A stretch of 64,000 bases of DNA from Murimonas intestini. Its GTDB lineage: Bacteria; Bacillota; Clostridia; Lachnospirales; Lachnospiraceae. Location of the stretch: contig QGGY01000010.1 of NCBI GenBank assembly GCA_003148945.1, forward strand, positions 95,336 through 159,335, in the 5' to 3' direction. Of this stretch, positions 1 to 10,186 are shown one piece after another. Made by a program: the position numbers and the translations under genes. Every line of letters begins with the position of its first letter. The first letter of the stretch is position 1. Under the pieces are notes generated by a model. The model saw only the letters and a program-made list of their open reading frames with translations. It was not told the DNA's origin and searched no databases.

Positions 1-1
1 A

Positions 2-58
2 GGTGCAGACGAGGCTAAAGAGACAGATGTTTCGGAAGACAAAGAACATCCTTTCTGA
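2..58 (+). CDS. possible 3' end of a truncated upstream gene
   Basis: Reading from base 2 gives a short acidic, lysine-rich tail (GADEAKETDVSEDKEHPF) that ends in TGA at 56-58, inside the left arm of a strong hairpin. An intrinsic terminator overlapping the last codons is common at gene ends, so this may be the C-terminus of a gene entering from the left. The piece is too short to name. Confidence 0.3.
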   Translation, partial: GADEAKETDVSEDKEHPF

Positions 59-99
59 GTTTCTATGGTCTAAAGCCATGAACTCAGAAAGGATGTTTT
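45..99. terminator. strong hairpin terminator, probably bidirectional
   Basis: A 17-bp perfect stem (45-61 with 81-97) has a further ATGG/CCAT pairing in its loop. A short T-run follows on the plus side (GTTTTGCC) and a weaker one on the minus side. It sits between the end of the arabinofuranosidase gene (minus strand) and whatever lies to the left, so it probably ends transcription from both sides. Confidence 0.7.
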
Positions 100-115
100 G
101 CCAAACTGCGGACCA

Positions 116-2486
<2,371 letters not shown>

Positions 2487-2487
<1 letters not shown>

Positions 2488-3395
2488 TATTTATCCCCTC
2501 CTTTTCCCATTGTTCCGTTGAGCCTAAGCTGAATAAAGTTGATTCCAAGAACTATGAGCAGGAAAATAACGCCGATGGCGCTGGCGATTCCAAAATTGTT
2601 CTGCTCCAGTCCAAGTCTGTAAAGAAAGCCCACCAGTGTGGTTCCAATATTGTTCGGTGATTTGTTTCCATTGAACAGAATGTATGATTCCGAGAACATT
2701 GCCATACCGCCGAAAATGGAGATGGTCAGTACATAGATTGTTGTGGGCTTCAAAAGCGGTATCGTTATGTAACGAAGCTGCTGCAGGGAGGTTGCACCGT
2801 CGATGGATGCAGATTCGTATAAATCACCGGGAATCTGCTGAAGTCCGGATAGATAGTACATCATATTGACCCCGGTCCAGCGCCACAGGCACAGAAGGAA
2901 CATTGCTGTCCACGCAGTCACCGGCTTTCTCAGCCAGACGACAGGTTCTTTTCCAAACACGCTCAGCACCTGGTTCATAAAGGAATTATCCAGCTCTCCA
3001 AACATCAGCCGGAAGACAACACCTGCCACAACGATGGAAGTCAGTGCAGGAATAAACAATATGCTTCGGAAGGTGGTTTTCGCACGCATATGTTTGCTGT
3101 TCAGCATTGCAGCAAGTACCATAGGAATAGGGATCATCAGTATGCAGCTGCCTATTGTATAAAAGATACTGTTTTTCAGACTTTTTATAAAAACAGCGTT
3201 TTTTAAAATATTATAATTTTCAAATCCCACAAAGGTTGTATTCGGTCCCGCTACTTTCTGGAAACTCATAATGATCATGCTGACTATGGAGTAAGCAAAA
3301 AATACCAGAAATGTGATGATGAACGGGGAGATAAATACATATGGGGCGGCTTTCCGTGAATATATAAATTTTTTAAATACGCTCTTTTTCTTCAT
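2487..3395 (-). CDS. sugar ABC transporter permease, MalF type
   Basis: A permease of about 302 residues with six membrane segments and an EAA loop (ESASIDGATSLQQLRYITIP), the partner of the following MalG-type permease. A longer reading frame opens upstream, but the ATG at 3395 has the ribosome binding site AAAAAGGAGGCGCTT directly before it, and the extra codons fall in an intergenic hairpin, so 3395 is chosen. The N-terminus is basic (MKKKSVFKKF), as expected for a permease. It is second in the operon after the binding protein, separated from it by a stem-loop that probably lowers permease expression relative to the binding protein. Confidence 0.92.
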
Positions 3396-3417
3396 AAGCG
3401 CCTCCTTTTTAAAATAA

Positions 3418-3441
3418 GAGTGCCGTGAAGTCACGGCACTC
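3418..3441 (-). terminator. intercistronic stem-loop (attenuator or mRNA stabiliser)
   Basis: A perfect 11-bp stem (GAGTGCCGTGA with TCACGGCACTC) and a 2-nt loop lie between the binding protein and the permeases. On the minus strand a TTATTTTAAAAA stretch follows. Such structures commonly protect the binding-protein mRNA or partly terminate transcription, giving more binding protein than permease. Confidence 0.65.
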
Positions 3442-3467
3442 CCATTCATTACTTTTCAACGCAGTGC

Positions 3468-4787
3468 TTAGTAAATAATAGAGTCCTGTTCGCTCTGCAG
3501 TAATTCCATTGCGTCCTGATCTGCTGAAATTTCAAATGCATTTGCATAAGTTGTGGATACTAAGCTGCCATATACTGCTGAATAAGCGCCTGCAATGTTT
3601 GGTGCAATAATATCTGTTCCATTTGCTTTCAGAACGTCAAACGGGTTTGTAGTGAAATAGCTCAGGAATTTATTATCCTTATTTTCTGTGATGGCCGGGT
3701 CATCCCATAATTCAGTACGAATGGGGTCAAATCCCAGAACGTCCCATTCATAAGTACAGCCTTCTTTGGAAAGCTTTGCAAATGCGAGGAAGTCTTTCGC
3801 AAGCTGTTCATGTTCTGTTCCTTTGATTACAGATGTGCCGGTACCGCCCTGAAGAACTGCACGAACATCGCCTTCGTTCCATACAGGAATGGGATAGATG
3901 GCAATTTTGCCCTTCAGATCTGAACAGTAGTCTGTAAATCTTCCCATGTACCACAGAGGCATTGTGAGAGATGCCACGCCGCCGCTGTTTAAGTGGCCGT
4001 ACCACTCTTCTTTATGAACACCGCCGCCGGGAGCGATTTCACAAACGCCTTCATCTAAAAGACCTCTGATGAAATTGATAACATCTGCATGTTCCTGAGT
4101 GGCGAGATTCGGATTTCCTTCTTCATCCACATACTGACCGCCTTTTTCAAGGAGCATTGCCTGTGGAAGGAAGAGGTCATTTGTCTCTACTGCAAACATT
4201 GGTTTGCCTGTAGCTTCCAGTACTTTTCTTCCTGCTTCTGCGTAGTCATCCCATGTCACGATTTCTGCCGGATCTACGCCGGCTTCATTCATAATGTCCA
4301 TATTGTAGTAAGTAACTGTTTCACCAAGATGGAAGTCTACTCCATAGTAATTGCCTTCTGTGTCGCCGTACATGCTGACACGGGAGAAAACAATGTCATC
4401 TTTATAAGGTTCTACTGCTTCGTTGATGGGGAGCAGATATCCGTCTTTCAAGAATGAGCCGTAATATCCGATCTCTACGTCTGCCAGATCCGGAGCACCG
4501 CTGCCGGACTGACATGCAATTAAAAGTTTACTGTGCATAGGCTGAGATTCTCCTGATGTAACAGTAAGGTTAATTGCTCTGTCCGGATTCTGTTCATTCC
4601 AGACATCCGCCATTGTTGTCCAGAAACCTACGTGCAGCTCCTGAAAAGTCCAGAAATTCAAATCAGTAGCTCCGTCAACAAATGTGTTTTTTCCCTGTGT
4701 GGATGCATCTTCTGCGGCACTTACGTTCAGCGCCGTTCCCAATACTATTACAGATGCAAGTGTTCCAGCAAGCAACTTTTTCATCAT
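3468..4787 (-). CDS. extracellular sugar-binding protein of ABC importer
   Basis: A 439-residue family 1 solute-binding protein (MalE-like), the first gene of the arabino-oligosaccharide operon. The N-terminus is a clear Sec signal (MMKKLLAGTLASVIVLGTA, then NVSAAED), giving an Ala-X-Ala cleavage site. It has no cysteine at the cleavage point, hence no lipobox, which is odd for a Gram-positive binding protein because these are normally lipid-anchored. The frame also permits a TTG six bases upstream, but GGAGGA lies at ideal distance from the ATG at 4787. The ligand is inferred to be an arabinose-containing oligosaccharide from the adjacent GH51 enzyme; the sequence does not fix it. Confidence 0.88.
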   Translation of the reverse strand: MMKKLLAGTLASVIVLGTALNVSAAEDASTQGKNTFVDGATDLNFWTFQELHVGFWTTMADVWNEQNPDRAINLTVTSGESQPMHSKLLIACQSGSGAPDLADVEIGYYGSFLKDGYLLPINEAVEPYKDDIVFSRVSMYGDTEGNYYGVDFHLGETVTYYNMDIMNEAGVDPAEIVTWDDYAEAGRKVLEATGKPMFAVETNDLFLPQAMLLEKGGQYVDEEGNPNLATQEHADVINFIRGLLDEGVCEIAPGGGVHKEEWYGHLNSGGVASLTMPLWYMGRFTDYCSDLKGKIAIYPIPVWNEGDVRAVLQGGTGTSVIKGTEHEQLAKDFLAFAKLSKEGCTYEWDVLGFDPIRTELWDDPAITENKDNKFLSYFTTNPFDVLKANGTDIIAPNIAGAYSAVYGSLVSTTYANAFEISADQDAMELLQSEQDSIIY

Positions 4788-4856
4788 GTTCAATTCCTCC
4801 TTTGATTTTGATACTGCGGTAACTGTTTGCAGTGTTTCACGATGTTTTGTATCTCT

Positions 4857-4885
4857 AGATTAACGTTAATCTTATAATTTGTCAA
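4857..4885 (-). promoter_or_regulatory. promoter with 16-bp palindromic LacI-type operator
   Basis: On the minus strand TTGACA (4885-4880), a 17-bp spacer and TAATCT (4862-4857) form a promoter for the binding-protein operon. A perfect palindrome with central CG, AGATTAACGTTAATCT at 4857-4872, covers the -10 box. This is the layout expected for repression by the divergent LacI-family regulator at 5090. Confidence 0.72.
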
Positions 4886-4963
4886 TACTAATTTTAAAGT
4901 TTTTCGTTATTTTGTTGGAAATTTACAATAGTGCATTCTTGTTTTTGTGCATTGTGTTATCTC

Positions 4964-4992
4964 TTGCTTTTTAATGCTTCCTCAGGTAAAAT
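4964..4992 (+). promoter_or_regulatory. candidate promoter of the LacI regulator
   Basis: TTGCTT (4964-4969), a 17-bp spacer and TAAAAT (4987-4992) stand about 100 nt before the regulator start. The -10 box is good and the -35 box weak. The rest of the 4788-5089 gap holds the divergent promoter and operator and the small inverted repeat at 5025. Confidence 0.4.
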
Positions 4993-5024
4993 ATAAATAC
5001 AATAGATGAATAGATACATAAAAT

Positions 5025-5051
5025 GTAACTGTGAAGGTATTGAACAGTTAC
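5025..5051 (+). repeat. 27-bp inverted-repeat element, copy 1
   Basis: GTAACTG and CAGTTAC flank TGAAGGTATTGAA. The same 27 bases occur at 12874-12900 with one difference, and a degenerate copy lies on the other strand at 8071-8097. Here it sits in the 5' leader of the LacI gene. It may be a dispersed intergenic repeat of this genome or a leader element. Confidence 0.7.
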
Positions 5052-5089
5052 CAAAAATATTACAAAAAATAATACAAGGAGATGGACAC

Positions 5090-6136
5090 ATGGAGTCTAA
5101 GAACAAACGTGTCACATTGAAGGATATCGCTGATGTGTGCGGATATTCCGTAAACACTATATCCCGGGCGCTTCGAAACGATACGCGGCTTCCGGCTGAT
5201 ACTATTTCCAGAATACAGACTGCTGCCACAGAACTTGGCTATATCCGCAATGTCGCAGCCTCCTCTCTTCGCTGCGGACAAACTAACCTGATCGTGGCCA
5301 TTATCGATGATATTCAGAACCCGTACTATTCTGAGATGCTGGCGCAGATTGCACGGAAGCTCCAAGCGTTTAATTATCATCTTTTTATTTTGTGCGCGCA
5401 GTTTCAGGGGATGCACGATGCAGATGCACTTTCCCTTGTCATTTCCTATAATGTCAGCGGTATTTTTCTCTTTCCGAGAGCAGAGAGCCATTATATGATC
5501 CAAACCATTAACCAGAATCAAATTCCCCTGGTTTTCATCGGCCGTGAGCTTCCTAACCGGACAAACGATGTTGTTCGGTGCAATGATTATCAGGGCGGAT
5601 ATCTGGCGGGCAAGTCTCTCATCAGGCAGGGGCACCGCAAGTTCGCCTTTCTGTCAGGTCCGTGGAACAGTGCTTCCCAGGTGCTTCGTTACAATGGCTT
5701 TATGCAGGCTCTGGCTGAATCCAGTATAAGCGCCGATAGCGTCAGAGAAGTATCGTACAAAGATTTTCAGGATGCTATCGTCTCCCAATCACTGAAAAAA
5801 CTTCTGATTCCGGTGGACTACACTGCCATCTGCGCATTCAGTGACCTGGTTGCCTATTCCGCAATGAATACACTTCAGGAAGAAGGATACCGTATCCCGG
5901 AAGATGTTTCTATCGTAGGCTTCGACCATCTGCGCCAAAGCCTTCCTCATCTTCTTCCGCTGTCCAGTATTTCCTATACTGCAAACGAACCAATCGCTGA
6001 TGAAGCCGTAGATCTTATGATCAGCCGGATAAAGGATCCGGCACAGGATATCCGGTCAAAGATCCTTTCTGTCAAGCTTTATGACGAAGGAACAATTGGG
6101 GCAGTGCCTAAAGAAACAAATTTTAATAGAATTTAA
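5090..6136 (+). CDS. LacI-family regulator of the arabino-oligosaccharide operon
   Basis: A 348-residue repressor with an N-terminal helix-turn-helix (about residues 7-28: TLKDIADVCGYSVNTISRAL) and a periplasmic-binding-like effector domain (about 60-340). Longer in-frame starts exist, but AAGGAG at 5076-5081 is correctly spaced from the ATG at 5090, and the helix-turn-helix then begins at the usual distance. It is divergent from the transport/GH51 operon, whose promoter carries a perfect palindrome, so control of that operon by an arabinose-type inducer is likely (inference from position). Its own leader holds the 27-bp repeat. Confidence 0.9.
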   Translation: MESKNKRVTLKDIADVCGYSVNTISRALRNDTRLPADTISRIQTAATELGYIRNVAASSLRCGQTNLIVAIIDDIQNPYYSEMLAQIARKLQAFNYHLFILCAQFQGMHDADALSLVISYNVSGIFLFPRAESHYMIQTINQNQIPLVFIGRELPNRTNDVVRCNDYQGGYLAGKSLIRQGHRKFAFLSGPWNSASQVLRYNGFMQALAESSISADSVREVSYKDFQDAIVSQSLKKLLIPVDYTAICAFSDLVAYSAMNTLQEEGYRIPEDVSIVGFDHLRQSLPHLLPLSSISYTANEPIADEAVDLMISRIKDPAQDIRSKILSVKLYDEGTIGAVPKETNFNRI

Positions 6137-6145
6137 TGCAAGAAA

Positions 6146-6188
6146 AAACAGCGGAAAGGTCACCGGTAAGGTGTCATTTCCGCTGTTT
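6146..6188. terminator. hairpin between convergent genes
   Basis: The stem AAACAGCGGAAA (6146-6157) pairs with TTTCCGCTGTTT (6177-6188), with an inner CACC/GGTG pairing. On the minus strand it is followed by a run of T, so it certainly suits the aldo/keto reductase gene that ends at 6204. It may also serve the regulator gene from the other side. Confidence 0.75.
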
Positions 6189-6203
6189 GAATCCATATAT
6201 TAC

Positions 6204-7175
6204 CTACAGATCAGAATAATCACTCTTTTCAAAAGGTATCTCAAAGGTCTTCATTACTTCTGAGAGATTTTCCATGTTCCTGGGACCGTACAGAGGCAGG
6301 CACGGGAACTCCTGCTGTGTGAAAAAGCCGAGGACCGCCTGGGAGACTGTTATGCCATATTTCTCAGTGAGTTCTTTGATCCTGGCGGCTGTCCTTATAT
6401 TCCCCTCTGTATAGTAGGGGCTGTCTTTTACGCTGTCCTCCCCTTTTTCCAGGAAGTGGTGGAAGAATCCCCCGCAGATACCCATATAGGGGATCAGGAG
6501 GTTTCGGGAATTATTTTTATGATATTCCTGCATTTCACTGTCTGCATAGCAGAGCGTGTCGTCAGCCAGAGGATTCATATATTTGTATCCGATATTAAGA
6601 AGCGCCTCATTACCCACAAAGCTTCTGTATCCCATGCGGCGGCAGTATTCATCAGCTTCCTTCATGCGTGAGGAAGTCCAGTTAGAACAGCCGTAATAGC
6701 GGATCTTTCCTTCCTTCACAAAAGATTGAAGTGTCTCAATTAATTCAGAGACAGGTATGGATTTATCATCTCTGTGATAAAAGTAGATATCAATGTAATC
6801 TGTGCGGAGGGCCTTCAGAGAAGCCTCCACATCATAAACCATATCCTGGCGTGACAGCCTGTTTAAATGAAGGTCCGGGACAGGGATATTCATATCAGGA
6901 TGGCCTCCCTTGGTAAACAGGATAACATGGTTTCTCTTTTTAGAACGGGAAAACCAGTCGCCCAGCACGCGTTCACTGCGGCCAATCTCAGGCTTCACCC
7001 AGTCTGAATAGACTCGTGCTGTATCAATGACGTTTCCTCCGAAAGAGAGGAAGGCATCAAACAGCCTGTCGGCATCTGCGCCGTCCCACTTAAGCCCCGC
7101 CTGTGCAGCGCCCAGCCCCAGAGGGAACATGGGGCCAAGGTCTGTGTCTGGAATAATAATCTGTTGTCTCATCAT
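6204..7175 (-). CDS. aldo/keto reductase
   Basis: A 323-residue NAD(P)H-dependent oxidoreductase with the TIM-barrel fold of the AKR superfamily. The catalytic tetrad is readable: D51 and Y56 (DTARVYSDW), K89 (LFTKGG) and H134 (YFYHRDD). It ends with the usual C-terminal cofactor-binding helices (LPLYGPRNMENLSEVM). The start is an ATG behind GAGAGGAGCTTT. It converges on the LacI gene across a shared terminator and lies 25 nt from the zinc-ribbon gene behind it. Substrate unknown; sugar-aldehyde reduction or oxidation of a cyclic hemiacetal are typical for this branch. Confidence 0.88.
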   Translation of the reverse strand: MMRQQIIIPDTDLGPMFPLGLGAAQAGLKWDGADADRLFDAFLSFGGNVIDTARVYSDWVKPEIGRSERVLGDWFSRSKKRNHVILFTKGGHPDMNIPVPDLHLNRLSRQDMVYDVEASLKALRTDYIDIYFYHRDDKSIPVSELIETLQSFVKEGKIRYYGCSNWTSSRMKEADEYCRRMGYRSFVGNEALLNIGYKYMNPLADDTLCYADSEMQEYHKNNSRNLLIPYMGICGGFFHHFLEKGEDSVKDSPYYTEGNIRTAARIKELTEKYGITVSQAVLGFFTQQEFPCLPLYGPRNMENLSEVMKTFEIPFEKSDYSDL

Positions 7176-7200
7176 AAAGCTCCTCTCTTAAATACCATGG

Positions 7201-7926
7201 TTATCTCACCTTGCGTCCGCAGTTCGGACAGTAGACAGTATCTTTTGTCAGCGGAAGATGACAGCCAGGACAGAAGGCCGGGCCGCAGTCACCGATCTCG
7301 TCCAGCGGAATACCTGTGTCACTGCCTGAAAAACCTGCGCCTCCCATCAGCAGAGTATCACCTGTATCCTGGCCGCTGCCCGGGGCGTCAGGTCCGGGTA
7401 CCGGCACGGATGGGGGAACAGGCGGCTTGGCGGCGGGAGTGTTGTCTTTGGCTGCCGGGTTATCTGAAGCAGAGGCGCCAGGCCTGATGTCAGGAGCTGC
7501 AGCAAAATCACGTGCAAATTCAGCAGAAAAATCGGCCTCCTGTTTTGGAGCTGCCTGTCCGTAAAAGTTCTGGACGGGAGCCGTATAAGAGGCGGCCGTT
7601 CCCGGCCTCTGCCAGCCATACTGTCCCGGATCATCATAAGGGGCAGCGGAGGCAGGATTTTGAGGTGCGCGTCCATACATATCTTTGCCGGAATAGCGGG
7701 GATCCTGCTGGGGGACATGGCTGCCGCAGATCATATCCAGCTTGCGGTTAAGCTCCTCTAACAGTTCATTTGTGCGCTGCTGTTCTTTCAGGCGGTGATT
7801 GATCTTGAAGTACCAGCAGTTGATCAGCCGGAACAGGAAAAACAGAAGTACAAACACGGCAATTCCAACTACGATATAAAGTGCCAGAGTTGCCGGCTCA
7901 GGGATCTTGAATCCATAAAAATACAT
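7201..7926 (-). CDS. membrane-anchored zinc-ribbon protein
   Basis: A 241-residue protein of unknown function. It has one membrane helix near residues 14-36, then a charged coiled stretch (HRLKEQQRTNELLEELNRKLD) and a long low-complexity region rich in Pro, Ala, Gly and Asp. It ends in a zinc ribbon with two Cys pairs (CPGC and CPNC) and a basic tail. The frame extends upstream, but GAGAGG is spaced for the ATG at 7926. Such DUF-type proteins are common in Lachnospiraceae; the ribbon faces the cytoplasm if the N-terminus is out. Neighbours give no clue beyond possible co-transcription with the downstream reductase. Confidence 0.72.
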   Translation of the reverse strand: MYFYGFKIPEPATLALYIVVGIAVFVLLFFLFRLINCWYFKINHRLKEQQRTNELLEELNRKLDMICGSHVPQQDPRYSGKDMYGRAPQNPASAAPYDDPGQYGWQRPGTAASYTAPVQNFYGQAAPKQEADFSAEFARDFAAAPDIRPGASASDNPAAKDNTPAAKPPVPPSVPVPGPDAPGSGQDTGDTLLMGGAGFSGSDTGIPLDEIGDCGPAFCPGCHLPLTKDTVYCPNCGRKVR

Positions 7927-8070
7927 TATTATCATTCCTCTCTTAATATTATTTGAAGTATTCCCATGTTCTGCCATATAAATACAGCTTTCAGCCAAGA
8001 ATCAGCCTCTGCTTTTACACAGAAACGAAAAAATGCCCTTTTACAGTGGCTGTGAATAATAACTTTCTTC

Positions 8071-8097
8071 ATGGCTGTTAAGCATCTTCACAGTTAT
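8071..8097 (-). repeat. 27-bp inverted-repeat element, degenerate copy
   Basis: On the minus strand this reads ATAACTGTGAAGATGCTTAA then CAGCCAT. It matches the copies at 5025 and 12874 at 20 of 27 positions. It lies in the leader of the zinc-ribbon gene. Each of the three copies thus lies upstream of a gene and reads in that gene's direction. Confidence 0.45.
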
Positions 8098-8138
8098 TTT
8101 TATTCTATCACCGGACCAGAAAAATAACAATAAATTTC

Positions 8139-8196
8139 TTGACAAGTTTGGACATGAGTTGTATTATGTAGGCAGATGGAGCGAAACGGTTCGCTC
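8139..8196 (+). promoter_or_regulatory. promoter and operator of second LacI gene
   Basis: TTGACA (8139-8144), exactly 17 bases, then TATTAT (8162-8167) form a near-consensus promoter. Just downstream, 8179-8196 reads GAGCGAAACGGTTCGCTC, an almost perfect palindrome. Its core CGAAACGGTTCG recurs at 9280-9291 before the aldolase gene. A repressor bound here would block elongation from its own promoter, implying autoregulation. Confidence 0.82.
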
Positions 8197-8227
8197 TGCG
8201 CGGCCCGGTCAGGATGGAGGTGGTAAA

Positions 8228-9241
8228 TTGGCTGCTACAATACGTGACATTAAGAAGATGACGGGGCTGTCTCTGGCTACGGTATCTAAATATTTAAACG
8301 GCGGGAATGTACTGCCGGAGAACAGGCTGGCTATAGAGCATGCCATTGAAGTCCTCCACTATGAAGTAAACGAGGTAGCCAGAGGACTGGCAACAAATAA
8401 GACGAAGACCGTGGGAGTGCTGATAGAGCGGTTTGACAATATTTTCGCAGGGACAGTGATCTCGGAAATAGAGGATATCCTCAGGGCACATGATTATGGG
8501 ACGATAGTATGTGACTGCAGGGGAGATGAAAAGCTGGAGGAAGAGTCCATAAAGTTCCTTCTGGGAAAAAGAGTGGACGGGATACTTACGATACCAACTT
8601 CCAGGTCATCTAAATATCTTCAGGCAGCATCAGACAGAGAGGTTCCTGTGGTGCTGGTGGACAGGGCCTTTGAGGACAGGGACTGGGACAGTGTGCTGGT
8701 GGATAATACAGCAGCCTCTTATGAGGCCGTAAAGAGCCTGATACAGCGCGGACACAGGAAAATAGCCATAATATGCGGGGAAGATAAGTTCTATACTGCT
8801 AGGATGAGGCTCCAGGGGTATTTTAAGGCTATGGAAGAGGCAGACCTGCCGATCTATCCCAGATATATAAAGAGGGGCAGACTGGAGGTGGAGCACGGCT
8901 ACCATTCCATAACAGAGCTTCTGAAAATGGAGGATTCCCCCACGGCGGTATTTCTTTCCAACTATGAGATCACACTTGGGGCGGTAATAGCGCTGAATGA
9001 GAAAGGTGTGAGATTTCCTGATGATATCTCGATCATTGGGTTTGACAATATGATGCTGTCACAGGTGGTGAAGCCAAATCTCTGGATGGTGGTGCAGCCC
9101 ATGCAGGAGATCGCCAGGCATGCGGCACAGATGCTGCTGGATCGAATGGCTGGCCGGGTGCCGGAGACGACAGAGAAGATAACACTAAAAACAAGCCTGC
9201 TGCCGGGTGATTCGGTTGCCGACTTAAGTATAAAACCCTGA
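8228..9241 (+). CDS. LacI-family regulator of the polyol/ketose gene set
   Basis: A 337-residue repressor with an N-terminal helix-turn-helix (about residues 5-26: IRDIKKMTGLSLATVSKYLN) and a sugar-binding-protein-like effector domain. The only start that fits the upstream promoter and GGAGGT box is TTG at 8228; the earlier ATG in frame lies inside the promoter itself. It is followed after 71 nt by the aldolase gene, and an operator identical in core to its own stands in that gap. It therefore most likely represses itself and the downstream catabolic genes. The inducer would be a sugar or sugar phosphate of that pathway (inference). Confidence 0.9.
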   Translation: MAATIRDIKKMTGLSLATVSKYLNGGNVLPENRLAIEHAIEVLHYEVNEVARGLATNKTKTVGVLIERFDNIFAGTVISEIEDILRAHDYGTIVCDCRGDEKLEEESIKFLLGKRVDGILTIPTSRSSKYLQAASDREVPVVLVDRAFEDRDWDSVLVDNTAASYEAVKSLIQRGHRKIAIICGEDKFYTARMRLQGYFKAMEEADLPIYPRYIKRGRLEVEHGYHSITELLKMEDSPTAVFLSNYEITLGAVIALNEKGVRFPDDISIIGFDNMMLSQVVKPNLWMVVQPMQEIARHAAQMLLDRMAGRVPETTEKITLKTSLLPGDSVADLSIKP

Positions 9242-9276
9242 GGCAGGTCCGCGGGGAAACCTACAAATCAAAGAGA

Positions 9277-9294
9277 GAACGAAACGGTTCGTTC
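9277..9294 (+). promoter_or_regulatory. second LacI operator, before the aldolase operon
   Basis: GAACGAAACGGTTCGTTC is a near-perfect palindrome sharing the core CGAAACGGTTCG with the site at 8179-8196. No convincing separate promoter is visible between 9241 and 9313, so it may act as a roadblock to transcription arriving from the regulator gene, or the promoter is weak. Confidence 0.75.
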
Positions 9295-9312
9295 ACAGAA
9301 AGAGAGGTCAAT

Positions 9313-10161
9313 ATGTCTTTTGTAACGAGTAAACAGATGCTGCTTGACGCACAGGCAGGAGGATATGCTGTAGGAGCCTTTAACGCAGAAAATATGGAAA
9401 TGGTGCAGGCAATCATAGCGGCGGCAGAAGAGGTCAAGGCTCCTGTCATGATCCAGACAACACCTTCCACAGTAAAATATGCCAGCCTTGCCCTTTATCT
9501 GGCAAATGTGAAGGCTGAGGCAGAGAAAGCAAGCGTGCCGGTATGTATCCATCTGGACCACGGCAGCAGTTTTGAACTGGCTATGCAGGCGCTGAGGACA
9601 GGATACACTTCAATCATGATCGACGGTTCACACAGTGTCTTTGAAGAAAATATTGCACTTACGAAAAGAGTTGTGGACGCCTGTGCGCCTTCCGGCGTGC
9701 CGGTGGAGGCGGAGCTTGGCAAGGTGGGCGGCAAAGAGGATGACCTGGACGGAGGCGCAGGCGGTTATACTGTACCTGAGGAAGCGAAGGAGTTCGCTGA
9801 AAAGACAGGCGTTGATTCACTGGCAGTGGCTATTGGCACAGCGCACGGTGTCTACAGCGGAGTGCCTAAGCTGGATCTGGACAGGCTGACAGAGATAAGA
9901 AAGCTTGTTGATATCCCTCTCGTGCTCCATGGGGCTTCCGGGCTTTCTGATGATGCTGTGAGAGAAAGCATCAGGAGAGGAATCTGCAAGGTGAATTTTG
10001 CTACAGAGCTGAGGATCGCATATTCTGACGGGGTCAAAAAGGTGCTTTCTGAAAATCCTGAAGTATTTGATCCTAAGAAATACGGGGCAGTGGGACGTGA
10101 GAATGTAAAACAGCTGGTCATGAACAGAATGAAGGTCTGCGGCTGTGACGGCAGGGCCTGA
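9313..10161 (+). CDS. class II ketose-bisphosphate aldolase (Fba/GatY-like)
   Basis: A 282-residue zinc-dependent aldolase that cleaves fructose- or tagatose-1,6-bisphosphate to dihydroxyacetone phosphate and glyceraldehyde-3-phosphate. The metal and active-site motifs are in place: HLDHG (80-84), GTAHG near 179, VLHGASG near 208, and the phosphate-binding NFATE. The short length and sequence style are those of the GatY/KbaY group. The start is an ATG behind AGAGAGG, 18 nt after the operator. It heads a gene set with an FGGY kinase, a polyol dehydrogenase and a PfkB kinase, so it probably serves a dedicated sugar route rather than central glycolysis. Whether it prefers fructose or tagatose bisphosphate cannot be decided from sequence. 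Confidence 0.9.
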   Translation: MSFVTSKQMLLDAQAGGYAVGAFNAENMEMVQAIIAAAEEVKAPVMIQTTPSTVKYASLALYLANVKAEAEKASVPVCIHLDHGSSFELAMQALRTGYTSIMIDGSHSVFEENIALTKRVVDACAPSGVPVEAELGKVGGKEDDLDGGAGGYTVPEEAKEFAEKTGVDSLAVAIGTAHGVYSGVPKLDLDRLTEIRKLVDIPLVLHGASGLSDDAVRESIRRGICKVNFATELRIAYSDGVKKVLSENPEVFDPKKYGAVGRENVKQLVMNRMKVCGCDGRA

Positions 10162-10186
10162 TAAAGGCGGAACAGGTGGTACATAG

